From NCBI GenBank assembly GCA_964017195.1, contig OZ024900.1, forward strand, positions 33,873,093-33,937,092: a stretch of 64,000 nucleotides of DNA, given 5' to 3'. The position numbers were made by a program, and so were the translations under genes. Below the pieces are notes generated by a model, which worked only from the letters and a program-made list of their open reading frames with translations, had not been told where the DNA came from and did no database searches. This document shows positions 44,566 through 51,130 of the stretch, piece by piece. The DNA is from Siderastrea radians. Its lineage: Eukaryota; Cnidaria; Anthozoa; Scleractinia; Rhizangiidae. Positions within the stretch are counted from its first letter, which is position 1. Each line of letters starts with the position of its first letter.

Positions 44566-45978
44566 ATGCCTGACGTGAGTACACAAACCCCACCGGCTCA
44601 CGAGCGTTCCGAAGGGACCGTCAACCCGGCGTTACGGATTTTCAAGGTGCCACCGACCGACATTAGCATCAATGCCTATCGCATGGTTACCATTCAGCCC
44701 ACCACCACGGGTATCAATCCCATGGAATTCATCATTCCGGGATTAGACGATTTTGTGGATTTGGGACGCAGTTACTTTACCATGGAATTGAGTTTGAAAA
44801 AGGAGGATGCCGGGAACTTGGACGCCGCGGAGATATTGTTCCCCGTCAATAATTTGGCCCATTCCATCATCAAACAAATTGACTTGCAGTTGAATGGCAC
44901 GTTGATCAGTCCTCAATCCGACACCTATCATTACAAAGCTTACCTGGAAACCTTGCTGAATTTTGACCGAGAAGATGGCAAGACCGTGTTGGGACCCCAA
45001 GGATGGTTCAATCAAGTAGATTTCCCACCCCTATGGACCGCTACCAATACAAACACCGCAGCGAATGCTGGTGCCGGACATGTAGACTGGCAGAGACTCT
45101 CTGCCAATCACAAAGGAGCCTTGGCCGCCATGAAAGCCGAACTCGCCAAGTATGCTGCTGGTGTCACTCACAGTCTGGTGTTTACCCCGCACCTGGAAGT
45201 GTTTCACACTGGCAAACTGTTAGTGCCTGGCATCGAAATCAAGATGAAATTTCATTTCAATGGCCCCAGCCTGTTTTTCAATGGAGTGGGTGAAGCTGGA
45301 CGATTGATGGAAGGGGATGTGAAGCTACGGTTTCATCTCTGCCAACTGCGTTTGAATGACGCCATCTACCAGAGTATATCTAGCAAAAGACACAATGAAG
45401 GCCAAGTGGCTGCCTACCCGACCGTCCGCAGTGAAATCCGGACCTTCACCATGCAAGACAACCTGGTCCGCTTTGATATCCCTAACCTGTTTCAAAACAG
45501 AATACCTGACCGATTGATTGTGGGGTTGTTGGACAGCCGTGCCTTCAATGGAGATGTGACCCGAGATCCGTTCTGTTTCCAGAAATTTGGACTGAGCTCC
45601 ATTAAACAGATTGTCAAAGGAGAAGAATACCCTTATGAAACCCTGCAGTTAGTGCACAACAATGGCACCCGAGATAATCTAGGCTACTTCCGTTTTCTGC
45701 AAGCCAGTGGTGCTTGGTGTAAAAAGAAAGGCAATATGGTAGAACTACTGGATTGGGGCCAAGCTAAAAATTGTACCTTGTACATGTTTGACAATGTGGC
45801 CAATGGATGTGCTGACAGTCAAAACCTCAACCCCAAGCAAACGGGCGATTTACAGCTGGTCTTGGAATTTGGAGCCGCACCCGGTGTCAATATAACCGTG
45901 CTCGTGTATGGAGAATTTGAGAATTTGCTGGAGATTGACAGGAACGGAGCCGTGTTGTACAACATTTACCAGCACTAA
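44566..45978 (+). CDS. MCP: Putative major capsid protein (double jelly-roll type), F54H12.2-like family
   Basis: The 470 residues show the family landmarks FVDLGRSYF near residue 63, PVNNLAHSIIKQIDLQLNG near 98 and TYHYKAYLETLL near 127. Related invertebrate proteins are often annotated F54H12.2-like and occur in Polintons, where the capsid role is inferred from structure predictions. It is beta-rich with no TM segment. It is followed by PRO and ATPase, the usual morphogenesis neighbours. It is shorter than many Polinton capsid proteins (~600 residues). Confidence 0.75.
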   Translation: MPDVSTQTPPAHERSEGTVNPALRIFKVPPTDISINAYRMVTIQPTTTGINPMEFIIPGLDDFVDLGRSYFTMELSLKKEDAGNLDAAEILFPVNNLAHSIIKQIDLQLNGTLISPQSDTYHYKAYLETLLNFDREDGKTVLGPQGWFNQVDFPPLWTATNTNTAANAGAGHVDWQRLSANHKGALAAMKAELAKYAAGVTHSLVFTPHLEVFHTGKLLVPGIEIKMKFHFNGPSLFFNGVGEAGRLMEGDVKLRFHLCQLRLNDAIYQSISSKRHNEGQVAAYPTVRSEIRTFTMQDNLVRFDIPNLFQNRIPDRLIVGLLDSRAFNGDVTRDPFCFQKFGLSSIKQIVKGEEYPYETLQLVHNNGTRDNLGYFRFLQASGAWCKKKGNMVELLDWGQAKNCTLYMFDNVANGCADSQNLNPKQTGDLQLVLEFGAAPGVNITVLVYGEFENLLEIDRNGAVLYNIYQH

Positions 45979-45993
45979 AGAAAGAAAGAAAAG

Positions 45994-46533
45994 ATGGAAC
46001 ACGTGGCCTTGAACAATGTGCAATTGGATTATTTAGCCCGAGACGACCCGCAATTGAAACCGATGTTTTACGGGACGGTGGCCTGTGATCGACTACCCAA
46101 GAGTCCTGTCAAGACCCAACCCCAAGGGTACATTGTGAATACGGACCCACACGATCAACCGGGACAACATTGGTTAGCGGTGTGGACGGATGGAAACGTG
46201 TGTGAAATTCTGGACAGTTATGCTTTACCCATGGACACGTACGTGCAAGCTACCCCGTTACGAGATTGGATTGTGCAATATTGGAAGTATGTGGTGACCA
46301 ATGGCAAGTCCCTGCAAGCCATTTCAAGCAAGAGTTGTGGTGATTACGCCTTGTTGTACTTGAAAGCCAAAGCCCGTGGACGAACCTTGCAAGACTTTTT
46401 AAATGAGTTTTCCGATCATGATTATGTAAGCAATGACCATCAAGCCGGTCAACGCCTTCAACAATTGATTGTAGGCCAAGAAGCCAGATGGTATCAACTT
46501 TGTTGTCATCCGTATCATCAATGTAATGGTTAA
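45994..46533 (+). CDS. PRO: Adenain-like maturation cysteine protease
   Basis: The 179 residues carry the C5/C48-type catalytic set: H59 in GQHWLAVW, D74 in ILDSY, Q108 as probable oxyanion residue, and C115 in SKSCGDYALLYL. Length and motif order match adenovirus and Polinton proteases. It would cleave core and capsid precursors; recurrent RGG motifs in neighbouring small proteins are candidate sites. The stop codon overlaps an AATAAA, so the transcript probably ends before the tRNA-like gene. Confidence 0.9.
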   Translation: MEHVALNNVQLDYLARDDPQLKPMFYGTVACDRLPKSPVKTQPQGYIVNTDPHDQPGQHWLAVWTDGNVCEILDSYALPMDTYVQATPLRDWIVQYWKYVVTNGKSLQAISSKSCGDYALLYLKAKARGRTLQDFLNEFSDHDYVSNDHQAGQRLQQLIVGQEARWYQLCCHPYHQCNG

Positions 46534-46538
46534 ATAAA
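46533..46538 (+). terminator. Polyadenylation signal overlapping the PRO stop codon
   Basis: AATAAA shares its first base with the last base of the TAA stop. It separates the MCP-PRO unit from the downstream ATPase unit. Confidence 0.6.
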
Positions 46539-46561
46539 ATTCGTTGGAAAAAAAGTGTGTC

Positions 46562-46672
46562 GGAGTCGTAGCTCAGTCGGTAGAGCCTTTGGATCCCCCG
46601 AAAAACAGGTGTTGGGGGATCGTGCGTGGGTTCGAGTCCCACCGATTCCAATAAAAAGGTGCCTTTTTTTTT
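46562..46672 (+). ncRNA. tRNA-like Pol III gene with a replaced anticodon arm
   Basis: Acceptor strands 46562-46568 and 46643-46649 pair over 7 bp (one G-U). The D arm (46571-46574 with 46583-46586) and T arm (46626-46630 with 46638-46642) are perfect. A box (TAGCTCAGTCGG) and B box (GGTTCGAGTCC) match Pol III consensus, and a T9 run at 46664-46672 is a Pol III terminator. The anticodon arm is replaced by an 8-bp hairpin, GATCCCCC (46592-46599) with GGGGGATC (46614-46621), and a 14-base loop. No 7-base anticodon loop can form, so it cannot decode. The layout recalls adenovirus VA RNAs and tRNA-like gammaherpesvirus RNAs. Function unknown. Confidence 0.75.
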
Positions 46673-46691
46673 CTAAGGGTAGTTAGTCATC

Positions 46692-47345
46692 ATGCAAACG
46701 GGGAAACCGTTTCGTTTTCATACCCCCTCTTCTATCTTGGTGGTGGGACCGTCGGGATGTGGCAAAACCGTCTTTACGGAAAAACTCTTGGTAGACAACC
46801 CCGAGTTGTTTGACACCCCACCGACCCAAATGCATTATTGTTATGGGGCGTGGCAAGATCGATTTCGAAGCATGCAAGATCATGGGGTGGTGTTTCACGA
46901 AGGGATTCCCGATCATGAGGCGTTGGTCCAATGGTTTCCTGAAGGACATGGGGTCCTGGTCTTGGACGATTTAATGGACGAAGGGAGTCACGATAAACGC
47001 GTGTTGGATTTATTCACCAAACATTCGCATCATCAAGGGGTGACGGTGTTGTACTTGTGCCAAGACATGTTTCCCGTAGGTCGCTATGCCAAAAGTATAT
47101 CCCGCAATGCCCATTACATTGTGGCGTTCAAGAATCCCCGAGATCAATTAGGGGTACGCAATGTCATGCTTCAATCGTTTCCGACCACTTGGAAAGACAC
47201 GTTGGAGACGTTTCATCAAGCCACTACACGACCGTATGGGTATTTGGTGTTGGATTTACACCCCGCCTCCTCCGATCAACAACGGTTGTTGAGTCACCTG
47301 TTAAAAGACGAAGGATGGACGCGCACCTATCAAAAGCGACTATAA
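46692..47345 (+). CDS. ATP: FtsK/HerA-type genome-packaging ATPase
   Basis: The 217 residues contain Walker A GPSGCGKT (residues 19-26) and Walker B VLVLDD (88-93), followed by a sensor-like YLCQD. This is the A32-like packaging ATPase of Polintons and related viruses, which would drive DNA into capsids. Its length is typical. It directly follows the tRNA-like gene; an AATAAAAAGG at 46650 may act as a TATA-like box 40 bp upstream of the ATG. Confidence 0.92.
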   Translation: MQTGKPFRFHTPSSILVVGPSGCGKTVFTEKLLVDNPELFDTPPTQMHYCYGAWQDRFRSMQDHGVVFHEGIPDHEALVQWFPEGHGVLVLDDLMDEGSHDKRVLDLFTKHSHHQGVTVLYLCQDMFPVGRYAKSISRNAHYIVAFKNPRDQLGVRNVMLQSFPTTWKDTLETFHQATTRPYGYLVLDLHPASSDQQRLLSHLLKDEGWTRTYQKRL

Positions 47346-47348
47346 AGG
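47341..47348 (+). promoter_or_regulatory. TATA box overlapping the ATPase stop codon
   Basis: TATAAAGG includes the TAA stop of the ATPase and lies 42 bp upstream of the Gly-rich protein ATG. Confidence 0.6.
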
Positions 47349-47382
47349 GGCCCTTTGAACAGGAAAAAAAAAGAGAGTAATC

Positions 47383-48300
47383 ATGGCGGACGATGACGAC
47401 CGTCAACCTCCGCAATCGTACGATACCGTGGCCCCCGCTGGGGTCGGGGCGTCCAGCAGCAATGTCATGTCCCCAGGGGCCTTCCAAGATTTGTTTTTCA
47501 CGGGAGACGAAGGCCTTATCGACGTCGCCATGGAGGAAATGCCCCCTGATCCCCTCTATGAGTTTATGCAATCCATCCCCTCTGCGGACGTCATCGCGAG
47601 TTGGCCCGATGTAGATGGGGCAGCCCCTGCCCAGGCCTCTTCCCCAGCAGGGGTAGGAAGCCCAGGAAGTCAATCATTCCGTAGCCCCCAGACCACCCCA
47701 CCGTCTTCCGTGGACAGTCCACGTACTTGGGGAAGCGCACGCGTGTCACCCGATCCACGAAGAAGAACAGCGGCGGGTGCTCGAACAGCAGCGGGTGCAG
47801 GGGGTGATGGACGTGGGGGACGTCGTGGTCCTAGGACTAGAGGTGGTGGACGTGGTGGTGCTGGTGGTGCTGGTGGTGGTGGAAGAGGAGGTGCTGGGGG
47901 TGCTGGTGGTAGTGGAGGTGCTGGTGGTGGTGGTGGAGCAGGTGGAGGTGCTGGTGGTGCTGGTGGTGGAGGAGGTGGTGGTGGTGGTGGTGGTGGTGGA
48001 GGTGGTGGCGGTGGCCGTCGTGGTGGCCGACGTGGTAGACGACGACGACGACTTTTCCCCGGTTCACCTAGGACACCTTCCTCCAGTCCATCCACTCCTC
48101 GAGGATCTCAGACTCCACCCCCTCGTACCTTGCGTCAAGCGGATTTACAACGACGTTTACGGATGCTATTACAAGATCAAGAACAATTAGCCCAAGGACG
48201 GGAAATTGCTAATGTCACCATGACCAATAGCATTGTCACCAGTTATAAACAAGGAGGAGCCCCGAGCGTACAAACCTCGTCGTCCCGGGTATCGCCGTGA
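47383..48300 (+). CDS. Glycine-arginine-alanine-rich protein, 305 residues
   Basis: An acidic N terminus (MADDDD) and Ser/Pro-rich region lead into a low-complexity tract (about residues 130-222) of RGG, GGA and an uninterrupted poly-glycine run, then RRGRRRRR. The last ~50 residues are more complex and end in a Thr/Ser/Val-rich stretch (NVTMTNSIVTSYKQGG). Frame choice is supported by the ATG, TATA box and the non-repetitive ends. The Gly/Ala/Arg tract resembles in composition RGG-box RNA-binding regions and the EBNA1 Gly-Ala repeat. The conserved-looking tail suggests a virion protein with an RGG insert. Function unknown. Confidence 0.65.
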   Translation: MADDDDRQPPQSYDTVAPAGVGASSSNVMSPGAFQDLFFTGDEGLIDVAMEEMPPDPLYEFMQSIPSADVIASWPDVDGAAPAQASSPAGVGSPGSQSFRSPQTTPPSSVDSPRTWGSARVSPDPRRRTAAGARTAAGAGGDGRGGRRGPRTRGGGRGGAGGAGGGGRGGAGGAGGSGGAGGGGGAGGGAGGAGGGGGGGGGGGGGGGGGGRRGGRRGRRRRRLFPGSPRTPSSSPSTPRGSQTPPPRTLRQADLQRRLRMLLQDQEQLAQGREIANVTMTNSIVTSYKQGGAPSVQTSSSRVSP

Positions 48301-48302
48301 GG

Positions 48303-48968
48303 ATGAAAACCGTCGTGTCGTTATTGAATGGATCTCGACGTCCTGGCATCCCCTTCCCTCCGGAATTATTACAACGCATGGATTCCTTGTATGCCTTTTA
48401 CCATCAACAATGGTGGTGTTATCGAAAAATGTTGAATCATTACAAGTGTATCAATGCCTTGTTCAACGGCATGGCGTTACTCCTGATGGCTGCAGGTATG
48501 ATTGCTGGCCCGCTATTGGACAACAGCACGTTGGTAGCCTGTTTGGCAGCGGTGGGTACCGTGGTCAAAGGATGGAATGATTTTAAACAATACCGATTTA
48601 AAGTGACCATGAGTCGGTTTACGTTTACCACCTATGCCAAAGCCTTGACCGAATTGAAAACCTATGTGAGAGGTGTCCCCCTGGAGGACCTGGAAGGATT
48701 TTTAATCAAGATGCAAACCTTGGATGATACCATTGTGGATTTCACCCCTCCGTTACCCAAACGATGTCTCCAAGATTACCATCGTCATTTTGTGTACCAA
48801 CCCTTGGAAGCCCTATGCTATGTAGACGGATGTCCTCGTCCCTTGAAACCCAAAGACTACTGGATCCATAAAAAGCCGCTCCCTCCCAGTCCTACACTCT
48901 TAGAACCATGGCCGTCCAACGACGACGACGACGACGCAGAAAAAGGAAACAACGAGGAGGAGCTTTAA
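48303..48968 (+). CDS. Two-pass membrane protein, 221 residues
   Basis: The ATG lies two bases after the previous stop. Two hydrophobic segments (about residues 50-72 and 75-90) form a hairpin, flanked by a Tyr/Trp-rich N-terminal helix (YAFYHQQWWCYRKML) and a helical MSRFTFTTYAKAL region. The tail is very acidic. The layout resembles SLATT-like small membrane proteins, and similar proteins occur in cnidarian Polintons. Possible virion-membrane or host-membrane role. Confidence 0.65.
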   Translation: MKTVVSLLNGSRRPGIPFPPELLQRMDSLYAFYHQQWWCYRKMLNHYKCINALFNGMALLLMAAGMIAGPLLDNSTLVACLAAVGTVVKGWNDFKQYRFKVTMSRFTFTTYAKALTELKTYVRGVPLEDLEGFLIKMQTLDDTIVDFTPPLPKRCLQDYHRHFVYQPLEALCYVDGCPRPLKPKDYWIHKKPLPPSPTLLEPWPSNDDDDDAEKGNNEEEL

Positions 48969-48988
48969 TGCGCCGCAAACCCCGTTAG
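48908..48988 (+). CDS. Mini basic peptide, 26 residues, ending in an amber codon in frame with the next gene
   Basis: It overlaps the 3' end of the membrane-protein frame. It encodes MAVQ, a run of basic residues, KQRGGAL and a short basic tail, then TAG. The same frame stays open after the TAG into the 49010 gene. Arginine richness and the QRGG motif match the other core peptides, which supports real coding. Confidence 0.45.
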   Translation: MAVQRRRRRRRKRKQRGGALMRRKPR

Positions 48989-49009
48989 GTGGATAAAATT
49001 GCCCATGGC

Positions 49010-49240
49010 ATGAGTATGTTTCTCTCAGGCCCCGCGCCTGGGTTTGGACTTGCTTTAGGCAAATTAGGCGGGCAAGCCTTGAAAGGCATTACCGATAATG
49101 TACAACATTACCGACGACAGCGAGGTGGGGGTTGGTGGCAAGATTTCAAACGCAATACCCGTCAAGGCTATAAAGAGACGCGAGACGTGATCAAACAAAA
49201 CAAAGCCCTTCAACGTCTATTGACGAACCGTTCATGGTGA
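49010..49240 (+). CDS. Small Gly-rich/basic protein, 76 residues
   Basis: The first ATG in the frame is at 49010. A Gly/Ala/Leu N-terminal half (FLSGPAPGFGLALGKLGG) is followed by RRQRGGGWW and a basic helical C terminus. The pattern of hydrophobic segment plus QRGG is shared with the neighbouring peptides; likely virion-internal. Confidence 0.55.
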   Translation: MSMFLSGPAPGFGLALGKLGGQALKGITDNVQHYRRQRGGGWWQDFKRNTRQGYKETRDVIKQNKALQRLLTNRSW

Positions 49241-49407
49241 GGAGAAGAAGATTACGACGACGACGCCGTCGTCAACGAGGCGGTTTTTTAAATCTATTGG
49301 TCCCTGCCATGGCTGGATTGGGGAAAGCCGTGGCCTTGGAAACGGATAAACGTATAAAACGCACGATCCAAAAAGCCAATCAACGCTATCGTCGTCGTCA
49401 TCGGTAA
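49234..49407 (+). CDS. Arginine-rich core peptide, 57 residues
   Basis: The ATG overlaps the end of the previous frame by seven bases. The peptide has a poly-Arg start, RQRGGF, a hydrophobic NLLVPAMAGLGKAVAL segment and a basic tail. It is clearly paralogous in layout to the 43746 protein (RRQRGG then a hydrophobic segment with GKAVAL). Confidence 0.65.
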   Translation: MVRRRRLRRRRRRQRGGFLNLLVPAMAGLGKAVALETDKRIKRTIQKANQRYRRRHR

Positions 49408-49410
49408 AAG

Positions 49411-49587
49411 ATGCAACGTCTTCGACGTCAATTACCGTTTTTACGGTCCATGTTACAAGAAGCCAATGGTTCCAAACGTCAAGAGTTGTTACAACATGCC
49501 AATGCCGATCAAATCAATGCTGTAAGTGAATTGGTTTTGAACTTCTTAAAAAAACAAGATTCCCGTCACACCCCCCATGCTGGCTAA
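49411..49587 (+). CDS. Unrecognised small helical protein, 58 residues
   Basis: It starts three bases after the previous stop and encodes MQRLRRQLPFLRSML and a leucine/glutamine-rich helix. Its end overlaps the next frame by 11 bases. Supported mainly by compact packing with its neighbours. Confidence 0.5.
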   Translation: MQRLRRQLPFLRSMLQEANGSKRQELLQHANADQINAVSELVLNFLKKQDSRHTPHAG

Positions 49588-49738
49588 ACTTCAACCCTAT
49601 AAAAAGGTACTACGCGATTTGGGACGTCGTCGACATTCCATCAAAAAACGTCGTCAGTGGTTAGTCCAACAAAAAGGACGCGGCTTGTTTCAAGGACTTC
49701 ACGAGGTGTTATGTCAATGTGCTCGACCGACCCGTTAA
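49577..49738 (+). CDS. Small basic protein, 53 residues
   Basis: Begins MLAKLQPYKK and continues with RRRHSIKKRRQWLVQQKGRG. Small proteins with a (K/R)RRQ-LVQ-KGxG pattern recur in adintovirus/Polinton morphogenesis regions. Candidate core peptide. A TATA-like TATAAAAA (49598-49605) lies inside it. Confidence 0.55.
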   Translation: MLAKLQPYKKVLRDLGRRRHSIKKRRQWLVQQKGRGLFQGLHEVLCQCARPTR

Positions 49739-49950
49739 CCCTGGCCACATGGATCACCCTGTTACAAGAGGCCAATCGGGCCACCGACAAGTGGAAAGAC
49801 GACTGTTATTATTGGAAGCATAAATATCACCTGTTGTATCGAGAGTACCTACATATGTTGAGGTCCCGCCTTTGTGAGAGCTGCCGTGAGATAGAAGACG
49901 GGGAACTTTGCCCCGACTGTAATCAACCCCTATGGACGAGGTCTACATGA
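49711..49950 (+). CDS. Small zinc-ribbon protein, 79 residues
   Basis: The ATG at 49711 is the first in frame. The C terminus holds C55xxC58 and C67xxC70, a four-cysteine zinc ribbon. The middle is Tyr/Trp/Lys-rich and helical. It overlaps the preceding gene by 28 bp and the following one by 19 bp. Function unknown. Confidence 0.6.
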   Translation: MSMCSTDPLTLATWITLLQEANRATDKWKDDCYYWKHKYHLLYREYLHMLRSRLCESCREIEDGELCPDCNQPLWTRST

Positions 49951-50582
49951 TTCCCCAGAAGGACTTGAAGCAACTCATTCAATATTACAAAGGAGAACTC
50001 ACCGAAAATGCCTTGTTGAACAAAGCCGCGACGCTGGCCGCTAAAAAACATGTCTTGTTAGCCAATCCCGAATTACCCCCCGCTGTGGTCAATGCTCAAA
50101 CCAAACCGTTGAGTCAAGAATTAATCAAGTTAACCAAACGCATTCGTCAATTTCCCGGAGGCGTGGGGGTCGGCGCACCGGGGGCCCCGCCAGGCGAAGA
50201 AGAAGAAGAAGCCGGGGATTTGGTGACGGGGCCCGTGGAACAATGGTTGAAGCGCATGATAAAAGGAGGTCCGTCGGCTCCCAAACCCACCATTACCCCT
50301 GCTACCAGGGAAGGCACGAGAGAACAGAGACCTTCTACCAGTCGAGGGGATATCGGGTCGCGTTTAGAAGCCATTCGAGAACGGCGCAAGACCTTGGAAA
50401 AAAAGTTAGCTGAGAGTCCTTGGGCCAAAGGCAAAGGCAAAGGCAAAGGCAAAGGCAAAGGCAAAGGCAAAGGCAAAGGCGTCTCCCGTGAAGTGCAAGC
50501 ATTGAAACCCTTACCCGGTTGGGAAGATTGGGCCAAAGGCAAACCACCCCGACGGAGACGTTTGCAGTACGACAGTGAGTAA
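49932..50582 (+). CDS. Unrecognised protein with (KG)n tract, 216 residues
   Basis: The N-terminal ~75 residues are helical and look globular. A Gly/Pro-rich hinge, a poly-Glu run and a central region with a KGGP follow. A near-perfect lysine-glycine repeat is encoded by the hexanucleotide GGCAAA at about 50428-50480. The tail is basic. It is the last gene before the PLA2-like gene. The repeat is prone to length change. Possibly a DNA-binding internal virion protein. Confidence 0.6.
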   Translation: MDEVYMIPQKDLKQLIQYYKGELTENALLNKAATLAAKKHVLLANPELPPAVVNAQTKPLSQELIKLTKRIRQFPGGVGVGAPGAPPGEEEEEAGDLVTGPVEQWLKRMIKGGPSAPKPTITPATREGTREQRPSTSRGDIGSRLEAIRERRKTLEKKLAESPWAKGKGKGKGKGKGKGKGKGVSREVQALKPLPGWEDWAKGKPPRRRRLQYDSE

Positions 50583-50585
50583 ACG

Positions 50586-50945
50586 ATGCCCACCCACAGG
50601 AGGAGAAGGGGTATCAAAAGGAAACGCCGTCAACGAGGAGGGGCAGTTGATGTCCAAAAATGGATTGCTAAAACCGGCAAAGAATTTCATTGGCCTGGGT
50701 ATCAGTACATGGGCCCTGGGACGCATTTAGCCAAACGTCTGAAACGTGGGGATCCAGGGATCAATCGCTTGGACCAGATTGCGAAACAACACGACATTGA
50801 TTACAGCCGTGCCAAGAATTTGCAAGATAAATGGAAAGCCGATACGAAGATGATCCAAGCCATTGATCGATTACCCGGCAAGAAAACCAAGACGGAACGG
50901 GTGGTCAAGAAAATCATGCAAGCCAAGAAACGTTTAAAATTGTAA
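50586..50945 (+). CDS. Phospholipase A2-like protein (parvovirus VP1u type)
   Basis: The 119 residues have a basic N terminus with RQRGG (residues 15-19). The core carries YMGPG (41-45), the calcium-binding-loop signature, and HDIDY (69-73), the catalytic His-Asp motif, separated by a helix. Both signatures are intact. In parvoviruses this domain is exposed during entry to breach endosomal membranes, and PLA2-like genes are known in adintoviruses. The QRGG just ahead of the domain could be a release site for the protease. Confidence 0.8.
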   Translation: MPTHRRRRGIKRKRRQRGGAVDVQKWIAKTGKEFHWPGYQYMGPGTHLAKRLKRGDPGINRLDQIAKQHDIDYSRAKNLQDKWKADTKMIQAIDRLPGKKTKTERVVKKIMQAKKRLKL

Positions 50946-50983
50946 AAAAACTTTAATGACACCCCCCAGTTACATGTTGTGTA

Positions 50984-50989
50984 AATAAA
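50984..50989 (+). terminator. Polyadenylation signal after the PLA2-like gene
   Basis: AATAAA 38 bp past the stop codon; it likely ends the rightward morphogenesis block. Confidence 0.6.
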
Positions 50990-51029
50990 AAATGAAAATG
51001 TCAATCACTGTCTCTTTGATCGTTCTACC

Positions 51030-51126
51030 ACAATGTCACGATTGAATGTTCTGCCAAATACGGAAACGATTGAATGTTCTGCCAAATTACGGAAACGATT
51101 GAATGTTCTGCCAAATGACGGAGACG
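51030..51126. repeat. Three ~28-bp tandem repeats
   Basis: CGATTGAATGTTCTGCCAAA is repeated three times, each followed by ACGGAAA or a variant. It lies between the convergent PLA2-like and basic/acidic regulator genes. Confidence 0.85.
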
Positions 51127-51130
51127 AGGG

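Noticed and set aside
46562..46650. A functional tRNA gene
   Set aside because: No 7-base anticodon loop can be formed and no canonical intron position fits; the central hairpin excludes decoding. Retained as a tRNA-like RNA.
47670..48190. Poly-Pro, poly-Val and poly-His frames in the Gly-rich tract
   Set aside because: Products of the same GGT/GGA repeat read in other frames; they lack structured ends, unlike the 47383 frame.
50428..50480. The GGCAAA repeat as a separate regulatory element
   Set aside because: It stays in frame as Lys-Gly within an otherwise coherent protein; treated as a coding microsatellite.
51030..51126. CRISPR-like or operator array
   Set aside because: Only three adjacent units with no spacers; a plain tandem repeat.
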